NCBI GenBank assembly: GCA_036346355.1
Contig: CM070581.1
Span: 5,332,001-5,396,000, forward strand
Reading direction: 5' to 3'
Length of the DNA: 64,000 bases
DNA from: Rhipidocladum racemiflorum
Lineage: Eukaryota; Streptophyta; Magnoliopsida; Poales; Poaceae
Part shown: positions 41,761 to 53,405 of the stretch, one piece after another
Layout of the letters: each line of letters begins with the position of its first letter
Position numbering within the stretch: position 1 is the stretch's first letter
Program-made: the position numbers and the translations under genes
The notes under the pieces: model-generated
What the model was told of the DNA's origin: nothing
The model's database searches: none
The model's input: only the letters and a program-made list of their open reading frames with translations

Positions 41761-43723
41761 TTAGTAGTACATGAGCTGCTGCTGCTGCTGCGAAGCACCG
41801 ATGTTCAGGAAACTACCATCGTATATTGCCTGACTAGCACCTGCACCCACCCCCATTGCTGCTTGCTTGAGATGCTGCTGAGCCTGAGCCTGCATCAGTG
41901 CCTGGCTTGAAGCCATATTGTTCAAGGCAATAGTGCGTTCATACGCTAGAAGATCGGCAGCCGTGAGGGTGGGAGTAGCAGGCGGAGGCAGAGGTGCAGA
42001 GGTGGTACCAGGGGGTGTAGGCTTGTTGCCCCAGGAACACTGCAAAACAAGAAAAATTTCGCATTACAGCTGTAATCAGGGCATTAACAAAAAGGTACAA
42101 AAGGCAGCCAGATACACATGCAGAAACAGTAAGTAGTTAAGGTGCTGCTCACCTTGATTGATTTACCACCCACAATACGACCATTACCCATCTGGATTGC
42201 AAGGGCAGCTTCTGCATGGTTGCTGTATCTGACAAAACCAAACCCTTTGCCGTGCTGAATACGCACCTCTTCGATGGCTCCAGCACCAAGTGCATGGAAA
42301 AGATGATGGAGCACATCTTGAGTAACCTGGTATTCAAAACATCTAGAAATCAGTAGGGTGACAATTGGGACAAGTAGGATATAATTCATAAAACCTGTTG
42401 AAATTCATAGATTTTCGTTGGGACATAAACCTCTAAGCAACATGCCATATCAAAACCCAGGTGTGGTGATAAATGAGCAAAGGCCGAGACGTCACTCCCT
42501 CAGTGACGCACTAAAATGGCGCCCAGATGTAGTGGAAAATAAGCAAGGGTCTTCACACTATACTAGACGAGTGCGAGGGGCAAGGAAACTAGCCAAGGAG
42601 AGTAGGATCCGCCAAAGTAGTTGGAATGTAGGGTCCCTAAGAGCATCTCCAGCAGAGCCCCTAAACCAGCCCCTAAACTTTAAAATAGGGAGTGTAGTAA
42701 AAAAAAACAGATCTAGCAGGACCCCAACTCAAACCCCTAAAATTAGGAGGCCCCTAAATTTGCCTCCTCAGCCCCAATTCCTAGGGAGCCCCAACTCAAG
42801 CCCCTAAAATTAGGAGGCCCCTAAATTTGCCTCCTTAGCCTCAATTCCCAGTGACACGAGTACAACCCCTATTATTGAAGATAGGGAAATACATGAGAAG
42901 CTTCGAAAATTTTATCATGTTTTGAAAATTTTAAATTTAAATTTGAAATATCATGTTTTTAAATTGTAAATGTTAATATGCTTATGTTTTATGTATTACA
43001 AATAATTTTGATTGAATTTTAGTGGTGTCAAATGAAGATTATACATAGTGGATATGTCAAAATAGGAGAGAAGGTAAAATAGGGGCTGAGATTTAGGGGC
43101 TGTTGCTGGACTTGTGCTCGGAAAACAGAGCCCCAAAAAATAGAGTCCCTAAATCTAAAATAGGGACCCTGTTTTAGGGGCCCTTGCTGGAGATGCTCTA
43201 ACAGCTAAGTTAAGAGAGTTATTTTGATATGACGATTAAGAGATGTAAATATCTTGTGTGTTCAAGAAACTAAATGGATGGGTCAGATGGCGAAGGAAAT
43301 GGAGAATATTGGCTTCAAGTTGTGATATACTGGAATAGAATGGAACAAGAATCAATAAGAGCCTCAAGAGCGGAGCAGAGTTGTCGACGTGTGGCGACAG
43401 GGGGATAGGATTATCCTAGTCAACCTGGTCATTAGCGACTTGGTCTTGAACGTTATTAATGCTTGTGGTCCACAAGTAGGTTTTTGTGAGGCCATTAAGA
43501 GGCAATTTTGGAAAGATCTAGACGACATGGTTAGAACTTAGAAGTGTGTCTAGCAATGAGAAGCTTTTCTTAGGAGGTGATTTCAATGAGAGGGTGCATG
43601 GTGGTTTTGGTTATGCTGATAGGAACCAAAAAGAAGATATCTTGGTACTTTGCCATAGCCTATAACCAGAGGCGGTACCAGGGGGGGTGCCGGGTATGCC
43701 CGGGCACCCCCAAAATTTTTACA

Positions 43724-43792
<69 letters not shown>

Positions 43793-46700
43793 TTCAATAG
43801 GTTAAATATGTTGATGATTTTATTTTGATTTTGATAGTTTGAGATTTTTAAAACCTTAGAACTATTTATATTACTTTTAACAAATTTTAAATATATATGT
43901 TGTATTTATGATATTACAAAATGATTATACAAGACTATAAATTTATATGTATGAAGTGTGCACATCAAGGGATTACAATACCATTTTGAGCTCGAAAATC
44001 GCCACTGCTCATCACCGATTTTTGTCGAAAATCGGTAGAAACTGAATGATTTCGAAATCAAAATCTTTAAACTCGACGGTAGAAAAAAAAAAATGAAAAA
44101 TGACTAATTTTGCCGATTTTTGACCGGTTTTCTTCAAAAATTTGGCAAACTAAGCGAAACAATTTGGAAACCGATTTTTGATTGATTTTCGAGCAATTTT
44201 CACTAATTTTCGAGTGGTTTACGTCATATAAAATTTTCTGCATTTTTTGAATTGAATCGGTTTATCAACCGGTATAGTTTATCGAGCCGGCTGGATACGA
44301 TCGAAAATCATGATTTTTGTTAATATTTGAAACTATGTGCACACCCATCAAAAATTTTCTAGTTCCGCCACTGCCTATAACCTCATGATATCTAACACCT
44401 TTAGAAAGAGAATCCCATGTAGTTACCTTTAGCAGTGGTCAACATTCTAGCCAAATCGATTTTGTCCTTGGTAGGAGGGAGGACAAACGAGCTTGCATAG
44501 ATTGTAAGGTTACACCTGTGGAGAGTGTTGTTCCACAACATAAGTTGGTAGCCTCGGACTTTCGATTTAAGGAGATGATGATCGCGGAAAGAATATAGAA
44601 CATGGGAGGAAGACACGAATAGTATGTGGACGACGATGGTAACTCGCATTAGGAATATGGCACCCGAGGTGTGTGGAGTGACCCAAGCAACTAGATGAGA
44701 ACCTAAAGGCACTTGGTGGTGGAACGAGGAAGTGCAGAAGGCTATCGAGGAGAAGGCATGCTACTAGCACATGCAGCATGATAGGAGCGATGACAATGTA
44801 CAGAAGTACAAAGCAGCCAAAAAGAATGCAAAGAAAGCAGTGAGTGAGGTATAGGGCAAGGCTTATGAGAATCTTTACCAGAAGCTAAGTATAAAGGAGA
44901 GCGAGAAGGATATCTACAAGATGGCTAAACTTCGAAAAAGGAAGACGAGAGATTTCAATCAAGTTAAATGCATCAAAGACGACACTAATAGACTTATGGC
45001 GAAAGACAACGAGATCAAGAATAGGTGGTGACTACTTCGACAAGTTGTACAACAAAGACAGTAGCATCGAACTGGATGATGCTTTTGACGACACCAATAG
45101 GCGGTTTGTTCGAAGAATTCACGAGTGAAGTAAGAGAGGCCTTTACAAGGATGAAAGTAGGTAAGGCTTTGAAGCCTAATAACATTCCAATGCCTTGGTG
45201 ACATGGCGATCGTTTGACTAACTAAATTGTTTAATAACATTTTTAAGTCGAACAAGATGCCTAACAAGTGGCGGAGAAGCAAATTAGTGTCAATTTTCAA
45301 GAACAAAGGGGACATTCAAAGGTGTACTAGTCACAAAGGATTTAAGCTCATGAGCCACACAACGAAGCTTTGGGAGCAAGCGATTGAGCATCGTTTAAGA
45401 AGAGTGACTAGCATGATGAAAAACCAATTTGGTTTTATGCCTGGGAGGTCGACCACAGAGGCGATCTTCTTGACACGATAGTTGATGGAGAGCTATAGGG
45501 AGGAAAAAAAGGATCTACACATGAAGTTTATCGACTTAAAGCTTACGTCAAAGTGCCAAGAAAGGTCATCTGGCGGGCACTTGAAAAGATAAAAGTCCGA
45601 ACAAAATATGTTACCCTAATCAAGGATATCTATGACAATGTTAATGTCAAAGCATGTGATAGGTAATACCGGTGACTTTGCTATTAAGATAGGACAACAT
45701 CAAGAGTCAGCATTCATCCCCCATAATTTTGCCCTAGTAATGGACGAAGTCACACATGACATATAAAGAGAGATTCCTTGGTGTATGCTTTTGGTTGATG
45801 ATGTGGTGCTCATTGATGAGTAAGGTAGGTGTTGATAGGAAACTAGAGTTGTGGAGGAAGACTTTATAATCGAATGGCTTTAGACTTAGTAGGACTAAAA
45901 CTGAGTTTATGAGATGTATTTTCAAAGGTGATATGGCACATGGAGATGTTAATCTGGACAAAAAAAAAAGTAGTGCCCAGAAATGAAACTTTCGATATTT
46001 GGGATCGATGCTACAGAGTGACGCTGAAATTGATGAAGATGGTGAGCCACATGATACAAGCATGTGGTGTCCTATGTGATAGAAAAGTCCCTCAAAAATT
46101 AAATGTTTCTATAGGACAACGATCAAACCTGCGATATTGTATGGAGTAGAATGTTGGGCGACAAAAAGACAACATGTATAGAAGATGGGTGTAGCAAAGA
46201 TACGGATGTTGCGGTGGATTTGTGGTGGTACAAGGCAAGATGGAACCACAATGATTATATACATGATAGGGTCGGGGTAGCACCAATTGAAAAAAAACTT
46301 GTCCAACCTTATTGAGATGGTTTTGACATCTCCAACAGAGGCCTCCTGAGACATCGACGCATACTAGAATTTTAAACCGTCTCAAGAACATGAGGCAGAG
46401 GTCGACCTAGACTGATGTGAGAAGCAATTAAAAGAGACGAGGGATTGGAATCATGGAATGTATCCATAGAGTTGGAGTTGAATAGGAGTGCATGGAAGTT
46501 AGCGATCCACATACCGGAACCATGGCCTAAGATCGAAGGTTTATGGGGTTTTATTAACTTTGATTGGATTTCATTCTTAGCCTACCCCAACTTGTTTAGG
46601 ACAAAAGGCTTGTTGTAGTTGTAGGTAGTACAACTTAGATTCATTCATTCTGACATGCAAAGTGATTTGTGTAGCAGTGGAGTTTATAATGTATAGTAGT

Positions 46701-49700
46701 TTAAAGTCAGGCAAGTGGGTAGCAAAACATAAGACACACATGTACGCACCGATAAGAGCATGCTGAAAAAGACTTACCTCATGAGCAAGGTTCCCAACAT
46801 AAACAGTTCGGCACTGTGGATTATTCTCTGGAGCATCTTCATTTGCTTTCTCCTTCCCATCTACTGGACAAGACAATAATAGACAGTACAACTCTCAGCA
46901 TATTGAAAGCCTTTGTATGAAGTATGAACAATGAACTGCAATGCTATGTTCCTACCAGCCAATGCCTGAGAAGATCATGCAAACATACAGCATCCCAACA
47001 AAAGCAGATACCAGAGACCAATCATAAAATGAAACAGGCTAGATCCACACCATTTTCAATTGGAAGTTTGGAACATTCTGGTTAATCTAGATAACTTCAT
47101 TGCATAGTTACTTGCTGCTCGATTTATTAAAAGTAAACACCTTGAAAGGGAGTGCTTTACTCATCAAACCTCAACATCAGCAGGAACCAATAACTTAGAA
47201 GGCACTGCATATACTACTGTTAATAAAAGCTCACTTGAAAAGGACAATAGTACATATCAAAGTACTAAGATTATACATACTCTTTGAAACTAAAATCTTA
47301 GCAAACTTGAGGACTAAAAATATCAATAGTATAAACACGCAGCAGGTCTATACAAATATACCTGTCAAGTTGTTAGTCACATCAGCTGCATTTTTTGAAT
47401 CTGAAGTTTGCCTGTCCTCGCCACTGGTGGCACCCTTCGATGCCCAGTTGCAGCGAATCTGCCGACTTCCAAGCCATCGACCTACAAAAGTTATTGCAAT
47501 TATGTGATCACCAGCTTTCTAAGAGCAACAAAACTTGCATCACTCACAATGTCATTTTATACAATGGTTCCAAATTGTGGAAAATATCATATGAATTGGG
47601 TTAACAGGCCAACCACTCACCACTCAAAAAAGAAGTCTGAATGAGAAAAGTTTTGAGGGTGTGTGCATGACATACCATTTAGGTCATTTATGGCGCACTG
47701 TGCATCCTGCAGACCAAATAAAGCAATTTTCAGTTAAAAAAGAAACAGGAGCAGACAAAGCACTAATTCAAATGCTTGTGACTGACAACTAGCACACCTG
47801 TTGATTCCTGAAGGAAACAAAGCCATAACCTCTTGATCTTCCGGTCTTTTGGTCCCACATAACTCGAGCATCACTAGATAGCAAACATAATTGCAATTTT
47901 AAGCTCCACACTTGATTCATTTCAATAAAAAAAAATAAACAAACTGAAAAGCGAAATTAGACTGGCAACCCAGTAGCAACACAGGAACCACTGCCGATTG
48001 ACAAATATTAGGTAACTGACACAACGGCATCATTACAAGATTATAGTTGATGAAACAACAAATTTCTGGGGAAAAAACAATTAAACCCAGTAGCAAAAGG
48101 AACTAATGAATGAAGACGATAGGAAATACTTACGAGCAGCTGGAATATCCCGAGAAGAATGCAAATAATGCAGAATCTGTAACCTCTGGGCTAAGATCAC
48201 CAACAAAAATGTTGAAATGGTCTGCAAAAGGAATAAGAATTACCACAATTGGCCAAAAGCTATAGCAAAGGATGCACAAATACTGGCTCAAAAGCAACAG
48301 TGGTATTAACCTGTTGTATCCTCCCTCTGTCCACTAGCATATGCCCAATTAACCCTGATAGGCTGCCCAAAACTGCAACAATGTTCTTCAATAAGCACGT
48401 AGTTTTAGGGAAAAGGAACACAAATAAATTTCGAGAAAAATAGAACTAGCATCTGCTGCTAGTTTCTTTCTCTTACATTTGCCTCCCATTAAGTGCCAAA
48501 ATTGCTAGTGCAGCTGATCTGCGGTCATAGTAGTCAACAAAACCATAAGATGACTGCAAAAAATATATGTTGAAAAGGTCCATCATGCGATCCTTGAAAC
48601 AATACTGTGTAGAATTGAATTATATTCAAAGGGATATTCTTTCAAAACAACATAACTGCACTGAACAGAAAAAAAAGGTCAGAAAAACAAACCTTCTCTT
48701 TTCTTATAAGCTTGCATCCTTCAACCAAACCAGTACTCTGAAAAACCTCTCGGAGAAGTGCCTCTGTCACTTGAACATGGACATTGCCAACATATCTAGA
48801 ATTTACAAAAATATAGCAAATCAGAAAACATTGTGGCAATGCCTGCAATGAAGTACTTGCTCTTAGATAAGAAAACAATATAAGACTAATAGATGTTTTG
48901 TCTTAATTTCTACGAACAGAGATCATCAGATGTGGCTCAACTTCCAGGAAGGAGTGTAAAAACATATGCAGGATACTTTTTCATCATGCATTCAGTGATG
49001 AAGGAAATTTATAATGTAACTTTCATGTTAAAAGATATGGTGTGAAAATATTTGTAGAACTAAGAATGCCTGGCAAATGGCCAACATGAATTTCAGACCT
49101 CTGTGATTGACAGATAGTCTCATAAAAAGCTTCACAACAAAGTGTATGTGCAAACCTAAATGATGTCCATGACCGATATTGTGATGATATGAAGTTGAGG
49201 CTAATATTGTCAAATTACATTTGCAGGAAACAAAGGTACTACAATTCAAAATATTATATGCATTTCCATGCATTCAAAGAAAAGAAAAATAAAGATAAAA
49301 AATTCCTAATGGGACTCACACACTGCGGCATGTACTCGTATCAAAACCAGGAGGCAGATTTCCAGTAAGTATTGGCTCTATCTGCAAAATAAAAATGTAA
49401 AAAAAAAAACAAGCAAAGAAAGAAAGAAAAAATCTATGTATAATTGGGAAGAAAAAGAAAATAGAAAGGCAACATATACAAACTAGTGATCAACACAGGG
49501 CGCCTTATGGATACAGCCAGGAAGTTCCAACAGGTTGTGTAACAGAGAATAAAAATGCTACATGTTTTGTTCAGAAACAAAAGGAGTAAAAGAAACAACA
49601 TTAATTCTGAAGTCTAAGAGAAATATAATTGATCAGGCAAAAGAACATACATAAACGTCAATTGTAGAAAAATGCCAGCTAATAACAAAATAAGCACTTT

Positions 49701-52319
49701 GCATGAGTAAGCCCAACACGTAGACTCCTAGTCTGAACACACTTTGTGTGATTCCCAACTAGATTTGGCTGAACACACTTAAAAAACCAAAAGGTCAGAA
49801 ACACTAGATATTGACAAATTACTGGTCTTCAGTGTCATTAAGTCGACGAATAGTCGTCCAGTCGGTTGGCGGCGCTCGACTAGTTAAGCAAGTCGAGCGA
49901 CTTGCTGTCAACTGGTCGACTTGGAGAGACAATTCGGGCGATTTGAGAGCAAGTGCGGGAGAGGGCGCACGACTTGTTTCGCTTTTTCTGCGACTTGGTG
50001 TGTGATTTGAGGTGGCCTAGCCTAAAGTTGAAAATTGAAGAGGACAAAGGGTCTTGGCACTCAAACCTTAGCAGCTAGCAAGCAGCCACTGCTGGTTCTT
50101 GCCTCTGCCAGTTGGTTCCCTCCCTTCTGGCCATCTCGTAGCACTCGTCGCCTTTGCCCCTAGCTCAGGCTGCCGTCTGCACGTGTCGCCTTGACCTTTG
50201 GATTCATCTCCCCCCTTCATCCCTTTCCCCTTGGATCCTTTTTCTCCTGAGCTCCCCTCTCTCCACTTTGCTGCCCTGTTTTGCTGAATGCTGATATGCT
50301 CTGTTTTGTTATAATGCTCTCAACCTCTCGTAGATTTAGCAGCAGCAGTAGCAGCAGCCAGCATGTAGTAATGTACTAAATACTAATGTAGTACTACTAT
50401 ACTACTAGTAGTAATAGTATAGTAGCAGCAAGTAGTAATATTAGCTGCTCCATTCTGTTGTAGTAGATGAGGTAACAGACTCTAAATTCATTCAAGTCTT
50501 GTCTATTTCATGCTCTGTTTAAATTGCTATCGTCCAACGGTGGTTTGCTGGCAAGTCGACAAATAGTCGACCGACCCATGGACTAGTCGGCAAGTCCGTC
50601 TATTGGCGACTCAACTCGACTTAACGACATAACAACCTTGCTGGTCTTTCACCAAATAAGCACCGGAAGCAAACAGAAATAATCAAGTTAAGCAAACACC
50701 AAAGTCTGGATGCTTTTCCTTGATCTGAATATTGGTTACAACTTTGAATCTGCTGCTCGTTTTTGGGTTAGCAATAAAAAAAATGCTGCCTTGAATACCA
50801 TTTGTGCAGCCGCGTTATGGAGTTTATGGAACATAAGAAATAACATGATTTTCTTGTCACAGAGCTGGTCAAGTGTAAAAATTATTTAGAGAAAGATGCT
50901 CATTTTGCTAAGAGAATGGAAACCTCTGTACAAGAAGGGGATGTCGGCTCAGATGAGTCTATTTTGCACAAGGTTGGAGAAGAAGTTTCGAGCGCCACTG
51001 ACATTGGGTTTAGAAGTAACATAATCAACAGTGCTACACCTGTTGTGGAAGAATCTAAAGATGATGCAATACCCGAAGAGCTGTTTCTAATCTCTACCTA
51101 TCTTAAGAATATGATGAGTTGAATGTCCTGTGTTTTTGTTAAGTATTGATTGCTGATGTTAGAAGGATTTTGTGGTTCTGTTGCTACTTTTGGACTTGAT
51201 ATGACTATGTAAGATATAACTATTTTGTTATGAAACCAGGGCATCTTCTGTTGCCCTTTTGATCTAAAAAAAGTCCGGATGCTACAGGCCAGCAAATCCC
51301 CAACCCCAAGAATTCAAACCAAATGGGCCTGAATCACCCTAAAACTGCAGTATCGCAGGAAAACAATGAAAATCCTAGCATTCCTTGATTCCCTGAAGAT
51401 ATTAGTACCAAACACTCACAGATCACTGGCAGCTCATTCAATACAATCAAAACCACAAAAACGTCCAAATCACCTGGAGATCGTCCCATCACCGAATCAA
51501 GAATCAAAACGACTGACCACCTGGAGATCGTTCCATCACCGAATCAAGAATCAAAATCACTAAAATTTCCAAATCACTTTGAGACCGTTCCATCACCGAA
51601 TCAAGAATCAAAACCCTACAAATGCCCCTAACTTTCCCACATATTTGAACATTAGGCACCTTCAGATCACTCAGACTGCCCCTTTAACCCGAAACATAGA
51701 AACGCAAACGCCGCCAGAAAAGTGAATTGGGCCACCCTTTCACCAAGCATGCATGAAACACCACCAGAGAGTCCCACAATTTCGCGCAAATCACCTCCAC
51801 ATCACCCAACACACCGGCCTTCACCACATACCGAGCAGCAAACAGGCCCAAATCACTGGCCATGCCTTCACCAGAACCACCGCGAACACTCAGACGCATA
51901 AGTGACCAAAAATCTAGAAAATTTCCAATTCCAAACCACTCGAGGGCTACATAAAGAAACAATGGAACGTAATTCTAAGAATGCGCTCGATCGCTCTCTT
52001 ACCGCCACACTGCAAAACTAGAAGCGCCTCCGAACCACTAAGACGAAACAGGACAGGTAGACGAATCGAAGCCCTAGACCCCTCTTCGAGCGCCAAGCGC
52101 CTCCAGCATCACTCGTTTACCAGACCAAACACCGAGACATCAGCGAGCTTTCGCGGGCGTGGAGCGAGGGTAGGTAAATAGGTATGTACGGACCTGCTGG
52201 GGCGGTGCGGCGGCGAGGAGCGGGTGGTGGTGCGGCGGCGGCACCGGGCCGTACATGGACTGTTGCGCGGCTGCCTGCTGAATCAGCGCCGTGGCCTGCT
52301 TCTGCTGCTGCGGCAGCAT
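41761..52319 (-). CDS. UBP1-like: Oligouridylate-binding protein (UBP1/TIA-1 type, three RRMs), 12 exons
   Basis: Exons: 52319-52194, 49381-49320, 48795-48693, 48553-48477, 48372-48311, 48221-48134, 47873-47798, 47706-47676, 47481-47362, 46863-46778, 42326-42153, 42039-41761. All borders are GT-AG, and the sum is 1284 bp, exactly 427 codons plus TAA. The N-terminus is Gln/Ala/Pro-rich. RRM1 is about residues 63-136 (VYVGNV, SYGFVDYY), RRM2 about 147-222 (IFVGDL, RGYGFVSF) and RRM3 about 265-335 (VYVGNL, KGFGFVRY). The tail is CSWGNKPTPPGTTS, then AADLLAYERTIAL and QQQQQLMYY, as in plant UBP1. The family binds U-rich RNA, aids splicing and mRNA stability, and joins stress granules. Start is the first ATG giving the family N-terminus. 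Confidence 0.93.
42641..43198. mobile_element. PIF/Harbinger-like MITE inside the LINE, 558 bp, TSD TAA
   Basis: Ends GAGCATCTCCAGCA and TGCTGGAGATGCTC, flanked by TAA (42638-42640 and 43199-43201). It is the reverse-oriented sibling of 19529-20090. It interrupts the LINE endonuclease coding region, so it arrived later than the LINE. Confidence 0.9.
43667..44373. mobile_element. hAT-like MITE inside the LINE, 707 bp, TSD CCTATAAC
   Basis: Ends CAGAGGCGGTACCAGG and CTAGTTCCGCCACTG, with perfect 8-bp flanks CCTATAAC (43659-43666 and 44374-44381). It contains a ~64-bp TA microsatellite (43727-43790). Its right half (43990-44345) is related to the repeat at 52680-53135. It interrupts the LINE coding region. 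Confidence 0.9.
43727..43790. repeat. TA microsatellite
   Basis: About 32 TA dinucleotides without interruption, inside the hAT-like MITE. Confidence 0.95.
49830..50640. mobile_element. hAT-like non-autonomous element in intron 1, 811 bp, TSD CTGGTCTT
   Basis: It starts CAGTGTCATTAAGTCGACG and ends CGACTTAACGACATAACAACC then TTG, with perfect 8-bp flanks CTGGTCTT (49822-49829 and 50641-50648). The right end carries about 10 bp that the left end lacks, so the left end is slightly deleted. GTCGACT/GACTAGTCG words are dense at both ends, and AGC/TAGT trinucleotide runs lie at 50337-50455. No transposase frame. Confidence 0.85.
50715..51270 (+). mobile_element. 5'-truncated LINE tail in intron 1
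   Basis: The piece AALWSLWNIRNNMIFLSQSW (near 50810-50870) resembles the C-terminal end of plant non-LTR retrotransposon reverse transcriptases. It ends in GATCTAAAAA. A 13-bp near-identical duplication, AAGTCTGGATGCT (50702-50714) and AAGTCCGGATGCT (51271-51283), flanks it, as expected for target-primed insertion. The plus frame 50916-51122 is part of this tail or UTR. Confidence 0.72.
51473..51614. repeat. Three direct repeats in intron 1
   Basis: GGAGATCGTCCCATCACCGA then ATCAAGAATCAAAA recurs at about 51475, 51521 and 51580, spaced 46-58 bp. Confidence 0.85.
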
Positions 52320-52415
52320 CGCGCGCCCCGCCGCCGCCGCCTCCTGGGAGCCCAGGAAGCCGCGCGGGAGATGAGGCGCGAGGCGTCGCAGAGGCTAGGG
52401 TTTTGGTGCGGCGAG

Positions 52416-52442
52416 AGGGGAGGGGAGGGGAGGGGAGGGGAG
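52416..52442. repeat. GGGGA repeats in the 5' leader of the UBP1-like gene
   Basis: Five or more AGGGG units on the plus strand, upstream of the ATG at 52319. The gene's RNA would carry CCCCT repeats. The G-rich strand could fold as a G-quadruplex in DNA. Confidence 0.85.
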
Positions 52443-52679
52443 ATGGGAGGACAACGGCGGGGAAGGGGGAGGAGAAGGGTCGAGAAGGACTGCAGAGGAG
52501 AGTAAAAAGGTCAGGGAACCGGGAAAGCTAGTTGGGGATTGTTGTGGCAGCGATGAATGGTAACTTGTTGCGTTTTTTTCCCCTCGTCGGTGTGTCCCTG
52601 GATTTGTGGGCCAGGAATCTTGCTTGCTTGTTTTTTTTTCCCTTACTGTTTATCTTTGTTAATCCAAATGTCTAGAAGG

Positions 52680-53135
52680 CAGGATTTGTTTTTATGAAAA
52701 ATCGCGTGAAAATTGATTTTCAAAAATCAATAAAATCAAGCTAAAAATCTGTTAAAAATCGTTAAAAATTGAATAGTTTCAGAAACCAACATTTTTTAAA
52801 GGAAAAAAAATCAAAAAACAATGATTTTTGTCGAAAACCATGATATTTCATCGATAATCACGATATTTGGCTCGATAATCACAATATTTGCCTTGAAAAT
52901 CAAACGACTAAGCGCACTTCCTTGTAGGTCGATTTTTTGAGAGATTTTCGCTCTATACCTTGATAAGTGCTCGATATGCCTCGATAATCGCAATATTTGT
53001 GTCGCATAATTTTTTTCAAATTTTCAAAAAAAAAATAATTTAACCGGTTTACCGACCGGTATATAATATCGTACCGGCTCGATAAGTACGATTATCGTGA
53101 AAATCGACCTATTTTCGACGATAATTTGAACCCTG
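52680..53135. mobile_element. hAT-like repeat with CAGG...CCTG ends, 456 bp
   Basis: It starts CAGGATTTG and ends TTTGAACCCTG. Flanks CTAGAAGG and CTAACCGG match at 5 of 8 positions, so a decayed TSD is possible. Repeated GATTATCG and AAAATCG words, and AACCGGTTTACCGACCGGTA near 53042, are shared with 43990-44345 and more weakly with 13965-14080. No transposase frame. Confidence 0.55.
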
Positions 53136-53405
53136 CTAACCGGAAGGGAGCTGCGCCCAAGGGAGAGGAGGTTCCAGGAGGGAGGGGCCATGGAGAGCTC
53201 GGGGGAGCAGGAGGCGGCTGGGAGGAGGAGCACTCGGTCTTGGGGGGAATCGGCCGGTTGGGTCTTGGGGGGAGGTGGCCTGCTGGTTTTGGGGGGGAAG
53301 AAAAAGAGAATTCCCTCCCAACAGGTCCAAAACAACCAAGCCAGCTGACCCAAACCCGAAAACCCGGCCCCCTAGACAACAGATTATTATCTCTAAAGAA
53401 AATAT
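53136..53405 (+). other. GC-rich gene-fragment-like segment
   Basis: A plus frame from about 53190 starts MESSGEQEAAGRRSTRSW and stays open for about 79 codons, Gly-rich. It may be a captured first exon or chance; no domain is recognised. Confidence 0.25.

Larger units (their letters stand above)
42405..46625 (+). mobile_element. 5'-truncated LINE (L1 type) in intron 10, antisense to the host gene
   Basis: The endonuclease start SWNVGSL is split by a MITE at 42641 and resumes as TAKLREL, followed by NILCVQETKW-like sequence near 43245. The RT part at 45227-45481 reads KWRRSKLVSIFKNKGDIQ, then MMKNQFGFMPGRSTTEAIF, and a decayed RT continues to about 46400. The end CTACCCCAACTTGTTTAGGA with trailing TTGTTGTAGTTGTAG is the usual 3' end of grass L1 elements. 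Many stops make it dead. It contains MITEs at 42641-43198 and 43667-44373. A TSD is not clear. Confidence 0.85.

Noticed and set aside
43577..43828. An 83-codon frame with Tyr-Ile repeats
   Set aside because: Translation of the TA microsatellite and the LINE relic around it.
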